Shown here piece by piece: positions 38,677 through 48,055 of a stretch of DNA of 64,000 nucleotides. The notes under the pieces were generated by a model. It had not been told where the DNA came from. It saw only the letters and a list, made by a program, of their open reading frames with translations, and made no database searches. Both the position numbers and the translations under genes were made by a program. The DNA lies in the NCBI GenBank assembly GCA_022844205.1, contig JALHMF010000001.1:244018-308017 (forward strand), read 5' to 3'. The stretch comes from Xanthobacteraceae bacterium. Lineage in GTDB: Bacteria > Pseudomonadota > Alphaproteobacteria > Rhizobiales > Xanthobacteraceae. Numbering within the stretch: position 1 is the stretch's first letter; every line of letters starts with the position of its first letter.

Positions 38677-38739
38677 GACGCCAATGGAACTCCAGACCGC
38701 CGAGGCCGTTATAGGGCCGTACAATCTCTGGAGGCTCAA

Positions 38740-38823
38740 ATGGGACGCGGTCTTTTGCTCTGGCTTGTCGGCCTTCCGCTGCCGATCATTCTTCTGATCT
38801 GGCTGTTTGGCGGACTTAGCTAA
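38740..38823 (+). CDS. 27-residue hydrophobic membrane peptide
   Basis: A short gene with ribosome site TGGAGG 5 nt before ATG. The product (MGRGLLLWLVGLPLPIILLI and then WLFGGLS) is a single helix with the MGRGLxxWLxGxPxPIIxLLxLFGG pattern of a tiny membrane protein that recurs in alphaproteobacteria, as I recall. It falls below usual gene-calling cut-offs. Function unknown; position after the SCO1 gene may be coincidental. Confidence 0.6.
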   Translation: MGRGLLLWLVGLPLPIILLIWLFGGLS

Positions 38824-38973
38824 GCAACTATCTTCCATCATTTCATTCGCGCGTTCGCATGCTTTCTTCAGGCATCGGCGCGCGAATTTCATTTTATGGG
38901 AATGGAACAGGAACAAGGCTCCAGGCAGCGGATTGTCCTTTCACCGAGCAATTTACACCACTGGAGAATATCA

Positions 38974-39117
38974 ATGAGCTTGGTCCCCGCCCGCTCCATC
39001 GCAATCGCCACCACTGCAACGGGGTTTGCGTTTCCAGCTCTGGCGCAAACGTTCTCCGCAAAGGACGCCGTGGTCGCCAAGGCGAAAAAAGAGCAGGATT
39101 TCGCGGTGCCCAGTTGA
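38974..39117 (+). CDS. possible small exported peptide
   Basis: A 47-residue frame with ribosome site GGAGAATATCA before ATG. It opens MSLVPARSIAIATTATGFAF, then PALAQTFSAKD, an Ala-x-Ala-type signal peptidase site, leaving a mature tail of about 20 residues rich in Lys. It may be a small secreted factor or a truncated exported gene; no homologue is recognised. Confidence 0.35.
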   Translation: MSLVPARSIAIATTATGFAFPALAQTFSAKDAVVAKAKKEQDFAVPS

Positions 39118-39148
39118 AGAAGAGTTTCTCCGGCGCGAAGAGCACGAA

Positions 39149-41068
39149 CTAGCGGCGGAATCCTGCAACCCCATGTTCCGTTTTCTCCCAGTAATATGGC
39201 GCAACGATCAACTGATAAACCGCCCGCCAGGCGGCAAGCGAAAGCAGCATCCAGTAAACGGGGATCGTCAAAAGCACCCACGCGCCGCCTTTCATGCCGC
39301 GCCGCCAAAGTCCAGCAAAGGCGAGCGCCCCGGATCCAAGATAACCGCTGACGAGAATGGCGAGGGAAAAATACTTCCTAAAAGATGCGTCAAAGGATTC
39401 ACTTTCAACAAAAAATCCCCCGAGCACAAAGTCGTTGACGACAAAGAGCATAAAGAGCGGATGCACAAGCGCCGCCAGCACAGTCCCGCCCACGAACAGT
39501 TGCAGCGATAAAAATCCGCGCAATCCCATTTCTTTTTTCAAGAGAAAAGGCGAGCGCATATGCACGATCCAGGTTTGCATCCAGCCCTTGAACCAGCGCG
39601 TGCGCTGGCGAAGCCACTGACCAAAGCGAACCGGCGCTTCCTCCCACGTCGTGGAAGAAATCACGCCCGTATGAAATCCGAAGCGGGCGAGCCGCATGCC
39701 GAGATCGGCGTCTTCGGTGACATTGAAGGGGTCCCACCCGCCAACTTCCTTGAGCGCCGAGATGCGGAAATGATTGGATGTGCCGCCAAGCGGCAATGGC
39801 AGATGAAGATAGGCGAGGGCGGGCAAGAAAACATCGAACAGCCCCGCATACTCGGCTGCGAAATGGCGCGCGAGCCAGCCATCCTTGCTGTTGTTCACCG
39901 CAAGCATTGCCTGCACGCAGGCGAGCGAGCGCGGCCCGCGAAAGAAGGCTGAAAGCGCCACGCGCAGCTGATCCGGATCCGGCACGTCTTCCGCGTCATA
40001 AACGACGACGAATTCCCCGCGTGCGAAATGCAATGCGGCGGCCAGCGCCTTCGGTTTTGTGCGTGGACCCGCCGCGGGAGAAAGGATGACCTCGAACGGC
40101 GCAGTCAGTTTCTGGGCGGCCACCGCGAGGCGTGTGTCGGTGTCGTCGGACTCCAGGACGAGCTTGATGTCGAGTTTTTCCGGAGGATAGCGCAGCCGTT
40201 TCAGCGCGCCCACGAGTTGCGGGACCATATTCGCCTCGCGGTAGAGCGGCACGATCACCGTATAGACCGGAAGCTCGCGGGCGGGCAGATCGTGAGAGGC
40301 GCGCGGGAGGGGCTTCACCCAGCATGCAAAGAGCCGCAATCCAATCCAGGCCAGAAACGAAATGCCAAGAAAATATTCAACGACCAGCAAAAGTTCTGCC
40401 GGCATCAGCACGCCGCCCACGATCAGTAGCAAAAGCACGCAAGCAGAAAACCAGCGCAACGGATGTGCTGTCCGGTTTGCCGCGGAAAGGTCCGGCTCAC
40501 GCCCGTAAAGCCCAAACACGGCTTCGTGCGCTAGTTCACGGGTACCGATTTTTCGCACATGGTTGGAAAGCCGCTCGGGAGAGGCCATGCGGACATGGCG
40601 TTTCAACTCACGGTCGCCCGCTAGCGCTTTTGCGAGCCTCCTGATGCCCAGGCCTCGAGGCGCCACGGTGATGAGTGTTTCTCCGCCCGGCATTCGCCTC
40701 ATCAGGACGCCGTTAGCGGCCACCTCAAGCAGTCTTTCCGGCGGCAATGCCGCATGGTCTGTAAGCGGATCGACTGCAAGACCGAGCTTGCGCGCGACCG
40801 CCTCCGTAAGCTGGTCGGCTGAAACGATGCCGTGATTGCGCAGAACCTCGTCGCCTCCGACGCCAAGGGCTTCGGCGCGGCGGGCGGCGGTTTCCAGGAG
40901 CGTACGGTCGAGGATGCCCTCGAAGGCTGCGAGTTCGACGGGTAAAGGCGGAAGAGTGCCCTTACGCCGGTCACCAGCGCGCGCACGTTCCGGTGCGTAT
41001 TGCCGGCGCAGCTGACGAGAGGAAATACCAGCCAATCCGGCGCCAGGCTCGGCGCGAAACTCGCTCAT
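39149..41068 (-). CDS. membrane glycosyltransferase family 2 with N-terminal GspE_N-like domain
   Basis: A 639-residue inner-membrane enzyme. The first 170 residues (VNGVLMRRMPGGETLITVAP) resemble the MshEN/GspE N-terminal fold, often involved in cyclic-di-GMP or nucleotide control. A membrane pair near 210-260 precedes the GT2 catalytic domain: ELPVYTVIVPLYREANMV, VYDAEDVPDPDQL (the D-x-D-type metal-binding region), GGTSNHFRISALKEVGGWD, TEDADLGMRLARFGF and QRTRWFKGW (Q-x-x-R-W), the last two being processive glycosyltransferase marks. Several C-terminal membrane helices follow. It probably builds an extracellular or capsular polysaccharide. The start at 41068 (MSEFRAEPG) is preferred. Confidence 0.88.
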   Translation of the reverse strand: MSEFRAEPGAGLAGISSRQLRRQYAPERARAGDRRKGTLPPLPVELAAFEGILDRTLLETAARRAEALGVGGDEVLRNHGIVSADQLTEAVARKLGLAVDPLTDHAALPPERLLEVAANGVLMRRMPGGETLITVAPRGLGIRRLAKALAGDRELKRHVRMASPERLSNHVRKIGTRELAHEAVFGLYGREPDLSAANRTAHPLRWFSACVLLLLIVGGVLMPAELLLVVEYFLGISFLAWIGLRLFACWVKPLPRASHDLPARELPVYTVIVPLYREANMVPQLVGALKRLRYPPEKLDIKLVLESDDTDTRLAVAAQKLTAPFEVILSPAAGPRTKPKALAAALHFARGEFVVVYDAEDVPDPDQLRVALSAFFRGPRSLACVQAMLAVNNSKDGWLARHFAAEYAGLFDVFLPALAYLHLPLPLGGTSNHFRISALKEVGGWDPFNVTEDADLGMRLARFGFHTGVISSTTWEEAPVRFGQWLRQRTRWFKGWMQTWIVHMRSPFLLKKEMGLRGFLSLQLFVGGTVLAALVHPLFMLFVVNDFVLGGFFVESESFDASFRKYFSLAILVSGYLGSGALAFAGLWRRGMKGGAWVLLTIPVYWMLLSLAAWRAVYQLIVAPYYWEKTEHGVAGFRR

Positions 41069-41160
41069 TACCCAACCCCAACACAAACAATCAGTTTTAG
41101 AGTATCATTTACAAATTCGTCCAGTGCGGCGAAATTCGTACTTTCCGCCAAGGTGAGCGA

Positions 41161-42060
41161 ATGTCCGGGCTCTGGAATCGTAGAATGCAGCGCCTGCTGA
41201 CCCTCTCCCTGTTCACATTTGTGTTTTTTACCTTGGCCGGGATGCCCGGTGCGCAGACCTTTCTGTCAAGCGCCGCCGCGCAGCAAAGCTTTGGCGGCGT
41301 GAGTGTCCCAAGCTTCTGGGACCCGAAGCGCCGGCCGGATCGCGTCGATCTTCCGCGCACCAGCACCATCCGTTTCGTCACAGAGGAGGATTATCCGCCG
41401 TTCAATTTCAAGGGACCGGATGGACAGCCAATCGGTTTCAACATCGATCTGGCCCGCTCGCTCTGCAATGAGCTTGGCGTGAATTGCACGATCCAGGTGC
41501 GCCGCTTCGACACGATTATTCGCGCGCTTGAGGAAAATTCCGCAGACGCAGCGGCGGCCTCACTTGCGATAACGCCCGAGACGCGGAAGCGGGTGCAGTT
41601 CACAGACCGCTACTATCGCACGCCCGCGCGCTTCGCGGCGCGGCTGGATTTTCCGGATGACGATGTGATGCCGGAGGGAATTATCGGCAGGCGCGTGGCG
41701 GTAGTCGCCGGCAGCGCCCATGAAACATATCTGCGCGATTTCTTCGCCGAGACCGCGATCGTCAGCCTGCCAAACCTGGAAGAAGCGGTGACGGTGCTGA
41801 AGCGCGGCGATGCGGATCTCGTGTTTGCCGACGGCATTGCGCTCTCGTTCTGGCTGAACGGGGCGGGCTCCGAAAACTGTTGTGCTTTCCGCGGCGGCCC
41901 CTTCAGCGAAAGCCGTTATTTCGGCGAGGGGATCGGCATTGCCGTCCGCCGCGAAAATGAGACGCTGCGGCAGGCGCTCAATTACGCGCTGTTCCGGCTA
42001 TGGGAAAAAGGAATCTTCGCCGACCTTTATCTGCGCTACTTCCCGATCGGCTTTTACTGA
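41161..42060 (+). CDS. periplasmic amino-acid-type solute-binding protein
   Basis: A 299-residue exported protein with a signal sequence (LLTLSLFTFVFFTLAGMPGA...SSAAAQQ). The type 2 periplasmic-binding fold is shown by IRFVTEEDYPPFNFKGPDGQ, PIGFNIDLARSLCNELG, FDTIIRALEENSADAAAASL, AITPETRKRVQFTDRYYRTP and ADLVFADGIALSFWLNG. This is the ligand cleft of the SBP_bac_3 family, which binds amino acids or related compounds for an ABC importer or signals to a sensor. No transporter genes are adjacent, so it may work with a system elsewhere. The MFS gene starts 8 bp after its stop. Confidence 0.88.
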   Translation: MSGLWNRRMQRLLTLSLFTFVFFTLAGMPGAQTFLSSAAAQQSFGGVSVPSFWDPKRRPDRVDLPRTSTIRFVTEEDYPPFNFKGPDGQPIGFNIDLARSLCNELGVNCTIQVRRFDTIIRALEENSADAAAASLAITPETRKRVQFTDRYYRTPARFAARLDFPDDDVMPEGIIGRRVAVVAGSAHETYLRDFFAETAIVSLPNLEEAVTVLKRGDADLVFADGIALSFWLNGAGSENCCAFRGGPFSESRYFGEGIGIAVRRENETLRQALNYALFRLWEKGIFADLYLRYFPIGFY

Positions 42061-42067
42061 GGTTCCG

Positions 42068-43264
42068 TTGCATTTGCCGCAGGACATCCGGCGCGACGAG
42101 AAAAAGGCGCTCGGCGTGGCGTCGGGCGCGCATGCGCTGCACGATGGCTATACCGATCTCATCTATGTGCTGCTCCCGGTCTGGCAGGCGGAATTCGGCC
42201 TCGGTTATGCGGAAATCGGCATGCTCCGTGGGGTGTTCGCAGGCATAGCGGCCGCATTTCAGATTCCGGCGGGCATACTCGCTGAAAAAATCGGTGCGCC
42301 GCTGGTGCTTGCGGGCGGGACCGCGCTCGCGGCCATCGGCTTCCTGCTTGCGGGCTTTGTGACCACCGGTTTCATTTCGCTGATCGCTGCCCTTGCCATC
42401 GGCGGACTCGGATCGAGCGTCCAGCATCCGATTGCCTCGTCCATCGTCGCCAAAGCCTATCAGGGTGCTCGTTCGCGTATCGCGCTGGGCAACTATAATT
42501 TTGCAGGCGACATCGGAAAGATGGCACTGCCCGCCGCCACGGCGTTGCTGCTGACGTTCATGCCATGGCGTCCGGCGCTCGCGCTGATCGCCGTACTTGG
42601 CCTGCTTGTCGCGGGGGCGATCTATTTCTTCACGCCGCGCGCGTCTGCCGCGAAAATCGCGGACCTGGAAGCGGAGCAAAATACCGCCACGCAAGTTCCA
42701 GTCTCAGCCGGTCGCGGAGGGTTTCCCATCCTGCTTTCCATCGGCGCGATCGACAGCGCCACCCGCATGGCATTCCTGACGCTGCTGCCCTTCCTGCTGA
42801 TCGCGAAGGGCGCCTCGCTGCCGGCGGTCGGGATCGCATTGACCTTGGTGTTCGCGGGCGGTGCCGCCGGCAAGCTCGTCTGCGCGCATCTCGGCGCGCG
42901 CTTCGGCATGTTGGCGACGGTGATCTTCACCGAAGTGCTGACCGCCATCGCCATCGTGGCGCTGCTGCCGCTGCCGCTCTGGGCGGCGTTCGTGCTGCTG
43001 CCGCTGATCGGTATCGCGCTGAACGGCACGTCCTCGGTACTCTATGGCACCGTGCCGGAGCTGGTGGCCCCTGAAAAACACGCCCGCGCCTTCGGCGTCT
43101 TCTATACCGGCACGATCGGCTCCGGCGCCGTGGCGCCGGCGCTCTATGGCTTCTTCACGGACGCCTACGGCGTGACCGCGACGCTTTGGCTCATCGCGGG
43201 TGTGGTCCTGCTGACGGTCCCGCTCGTGATCGCGTTGAAGCCGTCGCTGCCCGCCAAAGCCTAG
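42068..43264 (+). CDS. MFS transporter (Fsr-like)
   Basis: A 398-residue protein with about twelve hydrophobic helices. It opens with LGVASGAHALHDGYTDLIYV, the H-x-x-H-D-x-Y-x-D pattern of the fosmidomycin-resistance (Fsr) branch of MFS, and contains GMLRGVFAGIAAAFQIPAGI and the conserved A-x-x-x-G-x-L region. It is probably a proton-driven exporter of a small drug or metabolite. Start TTG 42068 is chosen: the frame is open further upstream, but that part lies inside the binding-protein gene. It belongs to the same direction as, and is close to, the solute-binding protein gene, so the two may be co-transcribed. Confidence 0.88.
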   Translation: MHLPQDIRRDEKKALGVASGAHALHDGYTDLIYVLLPVWQAEFGLGYAEIGMLRGVFAGIAAAFQIPAGILAEKIGAPLVLAGGTALAAIGFLLAGFVTTGFISLIAALAIGGLGSSVQHPIASSIVAKAYQGARSRIALGNYNFAGDIGKMALPAATALLLTFMPWRPALALIAVLGLLVAGAIYFFTPRASAAKIADLEAEQNTATQVPVSAGRGGFPILLSIGAIDSATRMAFLTLLPFLLIAKGASLPAVGIALTLVFAGGAAGKLVCAHLGARFGMLATVIFTEVLTAIAIVALLPLPLWAAFVLLPLIGIALNGTSSVLYGTVPELVAPEKHARAFGVFYTGTIGSGAVAPALYGFFTDAYGVTATLWLIAGVVLLTVPLVIALKPSLPAKA

Positions 43265-43312
43265 TTTCCGGCGGAGAACTGCGCTACTCGTTCGGCCCGG
43301 AGATCTGACCCC

Positions 43313-44944
43313 TTGAATACCGCCGAACTCGCAGAAGATTTGCGCGCCGTCGCCGAAACCTCCAACGCCTGGCCGTTCGAGGAAGCGAAGAAAATTGTCG
43401 CGCGCCTGAAGAAGAAGCCGAAGGACGAAGTGATCTTCGAGACGGGCTATGGCCCGTCCGGGCTGCCGCATATCGGCACGTTCGGCGAAGTCGCGCGCAC
43501 GACGATGGTGCGGCACGCGTTCCGCATATTGACCGATGACAAGATCAAAACCCGCCTGATCGCTTTTTCCGACGACATGGACGGCTTCCGCAAGGTGCCG
43601 GACAACGTGCCGAACAGGGACATGCTGGCGCAGCATTTGAACAAGCCGCTGACGCAGGTGCCGGATCCGTTCGGCACGCATCCGAGTTTCGGCGAGCACA
43701 ATAATGCGCGGCTGCGCGCGTTCCTCGATCAATTTGGTTTTGAGTATGAATTCTTGTCCTCCACCGCTTGCTACAAGGCGGGGCGTTTCGATGAAACGCT
43801 GCTCCTGATGCTCTCGCGTTTCGACAAGGTGATGGACATCATGCTGCCGTCGCTGCGCGAGGAGCGCGCGCAGACCTATTCGCCGTTCCTGCCGCTCAGC
43901 CCGCGCACGGGGCATGTGTTGCAGGTACCGGTGCTGGAGCATGATCCGAAGGCCGGCACGATCACCTACGAAGACCCGGACACGAAAGAAAAAGTGACGA
44001 CGCCGGTCACCGGCGGCGCCTGTAAATTACAATGGAAGCCCGACTGGGCGATGCGCTGGGTGGCGCTCGGCATCGACTACGAAATGGCGGGCAAGGATCT
44101 GATCGACTCCGTAAAGCTCTCCGGCGAGATTGCCAAGGCGCTGGGCGCTGCGCCGCCGGAAGGATTCAATTACGAACTGTTCCTGGATGAAAAAGGTCAG
44201 AAGATTTCGAAGTCGAGGGGCAACGGGCTCACGATCGAAGAGTGGCTGCGCTATGCCAGCCCGGAATCGCTCTCGCTCTTTATGTATCGCGAGCCGAAGG
44301 CGGCGAAGCGGCTCTTTTTCGATGTGATCCCGCGTAACGTGGATGAATATCAGCAATTCCTCGACGGCTACCAGAAGCAGGATACGAAGCAGCGGCTGTC
44401 CAATCCGGTTTGGCACATCCATTCCGGTAATCCCCCGCGCGTGGAAATGCCGGTGTCGTTCCAGTTGCTGCTGACGCTGGTGTCCTCGTCGAACGCGGAA
44501 AACGCCGAGACGCTCTGGGGCTTCATCGGCCGCTATCGCCCCGGCGTCACGTCAAAGACGCATCCGAAGCTCGATCAGCTTGTAAAATACGCGATCCAGT
44601 ATTTCCGCGACTTCGTGCTGCCGGAAAAGAAATTCCGCGATCCCGACGCAGTCGAGCGCAAGGCACTGACGGATTTGCGCGATGCGCTCTCGCAATTGAA
44701 GCCGGGATCGACCGCCGAGGAAATTCAGAACGTCGTTTATGAAATCGGCCGGCGTCCGCCGTTTCTCGACGAGACGAAGAAAGCGAAGGACGGCCGCCCC
44801 GGCGTCTCGCTCGACTGGTTCAACATGCTCTATCAGGTGCTGCTCGGGCAGGAGAAAGGACCCCGCTTCGGCTCGTTCGCCGCCGTCTATGGCATCGACA
44901 ACACGGTGGCGATGATCGACGGCGCGCTGGCGCGGAGTGCGTGA
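43313..44944 (+). CDS. lysK: class I lysyl-tRNA synthetase
   Basis: A 543-residue cytosolic enzyme that charges tRNA-Lys. The HIGH motif is [20 protein letters not shown] near residues 45-64 and KMSKS is KISKSRGNG near 300. The N-terminal Rossmann fold and the C-terminal alpha-helical anticodon-binding region ([19 protein letters not shown], then [20 protein letters not shown]) are both complete. Class I LysRS is found in archaea and in some bacteria, including alphaproteobacteria, and is a useful lineage mark. The start is TTG 43313, giving the usual N-terminus. It is convergent, stop to stop, with the S24 repressor gene. Confidence 0.95.
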   Translation: MNTAELAEDLRAVAETSNAWPFEEAKKIVARLKKKPKDEVIFETGYGPSGLPHIGTFGEVARTTMVRHAFRILTDDKIKTRLIAFSDDMDGFRKVPDNVPNRDMLAQHLNKPLTQVPDPFGTHPSFGEHNNARLRAFLDQFGFEYEFLSSTACYKAGRFDETLLLMLSRFDKVMDIMLPSLREERAQTYSPFLPLSPRTGHVLQVPVLEHDPKAGTITYEDPDTKEKVTTPVTGGACKLQWKPDWAMRWVALGIDYEMAGKDLIDSVKLSGEIAKALGAAPPEGFNYELFLDEKGQKISKSRGNGLTIEEWLRYASPESLSLFMYREPKAAKRLFFDVIPRNVDEYQQFLDGYQKQDTKQRLSNPVWHIHSGNPPRVEMPVSFQLLLTLVSSSNAENAETLWGFIGRYRPGVTSKTHPKLDQLVKYAIQYFRDFVLPEKKFRDPDAVERKALTDLRDALSQLKPGSTAEEIQNVVYEIGRRPPFLDETKKAKDGRPGVSLDWFNMLYQVLLGQEKGPRFGSFAAVYGIDNTVAMIDGALARSA

Positions 44945-45583
44945 TTACTGGCTGGCCCACACGATCCGTGCGATCCAGAGCACGTCGGATGCGTTCAGCA
45001 CGCGGTCCTTGTGCGCGGGATTGAGCGAACTCAACTCGACGATTTTCGAGTTGCGGCGTTTCAATTCCTTAGCGAGCACTTCGCCGGATTTCGTCTTCAC
45101 CACGACGCGGTCGCCCTTGCGGATGGGTGCCGCCGGCGAAATCACCAGCATATCGCCCTTGCGATAGAGCGGTTCCATCGAACTGCCGGAGACTTCCAGC
45201 GCATAAGCATGCTCGTCGTTCACGTCGGGAAAGCGGATCTCGTCCCAGCCGGAGCCGACCGGAAAACCGCCATCGTCGAAATAGCCGCCCGCACCCGCTT
45301 CCGCGAAGCCGATCACGGGCACCGGCCGCGTCACCGGCTTCCCCTTTTTATCGAGGAGCGACATGAATTCATCGACGCCCGCCGCGGTGGCATCCAGAAT
45401 TTTCGCGATCGATTCCGTGGACGGCCAGCGCGGACGGCCGTCCGGCGTCACCCGCTTGGAGCGATTGAAGGTGGTGGGGTCGAGCCCGGCCTTTTTGGCG
45501 AGCCCCGAAGGCGAATAGCCATAGCGGGCCGCGAGCCGGTCCACGGCACCCCACACCTGATGATGGGACAGCATCGTGCGCAT
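44945..45583 (-). CDS. S24-family phage-repressor-like transcription factor
   Basis: A 212-residue protein with an N-terminal helix-turn-helix (RYGYSPSGLAKKAGLDPTTF, NRSKRVTP) and a C-terminal LexA/UmuD-like S24 peptidase domain: EVSGSSMEPLYRKGDMLVI contains the Ser nucleophile, and KKGKPVTR and GDRVVVKTKSGEVLAKELKR the catalytic Lys. The protein binds DNA and may cleave itself upon damage. Such repressors in the backbone regulate stress or prophage genes; the target is unknown. A -10/-35 was not identified. It is divergent from pyrD. Confidence 0.9.
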   Translation of the reverse strand: MRTMLSHHQVWGAVDRLAARYGYSPSGLAKKAGLDPTTFNRSKRVTPDGRPRWPSTESIAKILDATAAGVDEFMSLLDKKGKPVTRPVPVIGFAEAGAGGYFDDGGFPVGSGWDEIRFPDVNDEHAYALEVSGSSMEPLYRKGDMLVISPAAPIRKGDRVVVKTKSGEVLAKELKRRNSKIVELSSLNPAHKDRVLNASDVLWIARIVWASQ

Positions 45584-45712
45584 GGCGTTTCCATCGATTC
45601 GGGTTACATGAATATTATCCTAGGAATAATCACCTTGGCGGGCGGTGTCCACCCACCTTCCCGCGAAACGATCTTGCGCTGCACCGGGTCAAACTTTAGC
45701 TTGCGCGGCAAC

Positions 45713-46777
45713 GTGAACCTGTTTGACCTAGCGCTCCCATTCGCCCGGCTGCTCGACCCGGAGGACGCCCACCGGCTCGCGATCCGGGGACTGTCGGCCT
45801 TGCCCCAGCGGCCACCGCCGGCGGACGACGCGCGGCTGAAGGTCGAGGCGTTCGGCCTGACCTTCCCCAATCCCTTGGGGCTGGCCGCCGGGTTCGACAA
45901 GAATGCCGAGGTGCCGGACGCGATGCTTTCGCTCGGTTTCGGCTTCGTCGAATGCGGCACGCTGACGCCGCGCCCGCAGACGGGCAATCCGCGCCCGCGC
46001 ATCTTCCGGTTGCCGGACGACAGGGGCGTCATCAACCGGCTCGGCTTTAACAACGAGGGGTTCGCGCCGGCGGTCGCGCGGCTGAAGTCGCGCGTAAGGC
46101 GCGGCATTGTCGGCGCCAATCTCGGGGCGAACAAGGACACCGCCGACCGCACCGACGATTACGTGGACGGCATCAAAACCTTCGCGCCCCACGCGGACTA
46201 TCTGACGATCAACATTTCCTCGCCCAATACGCCGGGCCTGCGCGACCTGCAAGCCGCCGAGGCGCTCGACGATCTCCTCGCGCGTGCGCTGGAAGCGCGC
46301 GACAGCGCGGGCACGCGCAAGCCGGTGCTGCTGAAGATCGCGCCGGATCTTTCGCTGCCGGAACTCGACGATGTGGTGAAGGTCGCCCGCGCGCGGCGCG
46401 TGGACGGCATGATCGTCTCCAACACCACTGTCTCGCGGCCGGATTTCCTGCGCGACGTGAACCGGAAGGAGAGCGGCGGTCTCTCCGGCAAGCCGCTGTT
46501 CGATCTTTCGACGCGAATGCTCGCGCGCACCTACATCCGCGTCGAAAACCAGTTTCCGCTGATTGGTGTTGGCGGCATCGATTCCGCCGAAACCGCCTGG
46601 AAGAAAATCCGCGCGGGCGCCACGCTCTTGCAGCTGTATTCCGGGATGGTCTATCGCGGCTTCGGGCTGGTGGACGAGATCAAGTCGGGATTGCTCTCGC
46701 GCCTCAATGCCGCGGGCGGACCATCGCTCGCCGCCAACATTGGCCTGGATGCAAGGGATTTGGCGGCCGAGCCCTGA
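45713..46777 (+). CDS. pyrD: quinone-dependent dihydroorotate dehydrogenase (class 2)
   Basis: A 354-residue FMN enzyme of pyrimidine synthesis, oxidising dihydroorotate to orotate with quinone at the inner membrane. The barrel shows NPLGLAAGFDKNAEVP, LGFGFVECGTLTPRPQTGNP, VINRLGFNNEGF, LTINISSPNTPGLRDLQ (with the catalytic Ser) and IGVGGIDSAETAWKKI with LQLYSGMVYRG at the FMN phosphate site. The N-terminal amphipathic helix (MNLFDLALPFARLLDPEDAH) is the quinone-access region of class 2. The start is GTG 45713, the only one that gives the family's N-terminus. Confidence 0.94.
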   Translation: MNLFDLALPFARLLDPEDAHRLAIRGLSALPQRPPPADDARLKVEAFGLTFPNPLGLAAGFDKNAEVPDAMLSLGFGFVECGTLTPRPQTGNPRPRIFRLPDDRGVINRLGFNNEGFAPAVARLKSRVRRGIVGANLGANKDTADRTDDYVDGIKTFAPHADYLTINISSPNTPGLRDLQAAEALDDLLARALEARDSAGTRKPVLLKIAPDLSLPELDDVVKVARARRVDGMIVSNTTVSRPDFLRDVNRKESGGLSGKPLFDLSTRMLARTYIRVENQFPLIGVGGIDSAETAWKKIRAGATLLQLYSGMVYRGFGLVDEIKSGLLSRLNAAGGPSLAANIGLDARDLAAEP

Positions 46778-47053
46778 TTATTTCCCGCCGGCCGAGCGCA
46801 CGAAGCGCATGATGAGCCAGATCGGGAAGACGAGCACGGCACCGAGCAAGAAGTAGCGCCACAGCCAGGCGACCGCGTCCCAGCCGAGATCGAAGATCGC
46901 ACGCACCAGCCGTTCGATGCTGTTCCAGATGTTCCAGGGATCGAAGCCGAGGGCCGCGAGCAGCACGCCGATCACCACCGACAGCATGACGAGGCGGACC
47001 ACCACCCAGAAGGGCGAGCCGCCAAAAAACCGGTCAATCGTCTCGTTTGCCAT
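46778..47053 (-). CDS. small membrane protein (DUF6460-like)
   Basis: A 91-residue protein with an amphipathic first part (MANETIDRFFGGSPFWVVVR) and transmembrane helices (LVMLSVVIGVLLAALGFDPW, LWRYFLLGAVLVFPIWLIMR). Ribosome site GGAGGGC stands just before the two adjacent ATG codons. It is conserved in Rhizobiales near pyrD, as I recall. It has no known function; its stop abuts the pyrD stop in a convergent arrangement. Confidence 0.7.
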   Translation of the reverse strand: MANETIDRFFGGSPFWVVVRLVMLSVVIGVLLAALGFDPWNIWNSIERLVRAIFDLGWDAVAWLWRYFLLGAVLVFPIWLIMRFVRSAGGK

Positions 47054-47116
47054 CATGCCCTCCGGCCGAAATACACGCGCTGCGTTTAGCACGGAGATGA
47101 TTTATGTACGAGGGCC

Positions 47117-48055
47117 ATGAAATCAATCTCCCTGCATCTGGGCTCCGGCGACCCGGTGCTCGACCGCCGGCTGGAATGGGCGCGGGCATTTCTCGACAAG
47201 GGCGATGCGGCGGCGGCCATCGAACTGCTTCGAGAAACGCTCATACAGGTACCGGATTTTCTGGCGGGTCATTTTCTGCTGGGTGAAGCCTGCGAAGCGG
47301 CGGGCGATCGCGATGCGGCAGCCACCGCCTATCGCCGGGCGGCCGAACTCGATCCTGAAGACCGGCTTGGCGCGCAACTTCGTCTTGCGTGGCTGGGTGC
47401 ACGGGAAGGGCAGGGGGCGATGTCGGGGAGTTACGTCCGCAATCTCTTCGATCAGTATGCAGCACGCTTCGACCGCGAACTTTCCGTGGCGCTTTCCTAT
47501 CGCGGGCCTGCGCTGCTGCGGGCGGCCATCGAACGGCTTGCGCCCGAAGAAAAATTCGAGCGCGCGCTCGATCTTGGATGCGGCACCGGCCTGATGGGTG
47601 AAGCGATCAGCAATATTGCAGGCGAAATCACCGGCGTCGATCTGTCACCCGCGATGATCGAGGTAGCACGGAAGAAGAATATCTACGCGCGGCTGGAGAC
47701 GGCTGACATTCTGGAATTTCTGCGGCGTGAGTCCGGGCGCTACGATCTGGTGCTGGCGGCCGACGTATTTGTCTATCTGCACGGTCTTGTGCCTGTTCTT
47801 GCAGAGATTGCCAGAGTTTCAGAAAGTCTTATTGTTTTCACCCTCGAAACGCATGAAGGCGAAGGTGTGATCCTGCGTGAAACGCTCCGCTACGCGCATG
47901 GCGAAAAACACCTGCGAAAAGCGGCGGAGAATGCGCGTCTTGATTTTTTGCTGCTGGAGCCGGTCGCGACGCGGACCGAAAAAGGTAAGCCGGTCGAAGG
48001 ATTGCTCGCGGTGCTGGCCGCGCGCGGATCGAAGTTCAATCGGTCCGGAAGATGA
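47117..48055 (+). CDS. TPR-containing SAM-dependent methyltransferase
   Basis: A 312-residue protein. The first 95 residues are TPR units (RLEWARAFLDKGDAAAAIEL, LLGEACEAAGDRDAAATAYR). The methyltransferase follows: FDQYAARFDRELSVALSYRG, motif I ALDLGCGTGLMGEAIS near residue 155, then GVDLSPAMIEVARKKNIYAR and DLVLAADVFVYLHGL. This is the COG4976 type, where a TPR binds a partner and the catalytic domain methylates a small molecule or protein. It overlaps the end of the TIGR02186 gene on the other strand by 20 bp. Confidence 0.88.
   Translation: MKSISLHLGSGDPVLDRRLEWARAFLDKGDAAAAIELLRETLIQVPDFLAGHFLLGEACEAAGDRDAAATAYRRAAELDPEDRLGAQLRLAWLGAREGQGAMSGSYVRNLFDQYAARFDRELSVALSYRGPALLRAAIERLAPEEKFERALDLGCGTGLMGEAISNIAGEITGVDLSPAMIEVARKKNIYARLETADILEFLRRESGRYDLVLAADVFVYLHGLVPVLAEIARVSESLIVFTLETHEGEGVILRETLRYAHGEKHLRKAAENARLDFLLLEPVATRTEKGKPVEGLLAVLAARGSKFNRSGR

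Noticed and set aside
42704..43942. 412-codon minus-strand frame over the MFS and lysK genes
   Set aside because: It spans two well-supported genes in antisense and has no recognisable domain or ribosome site.
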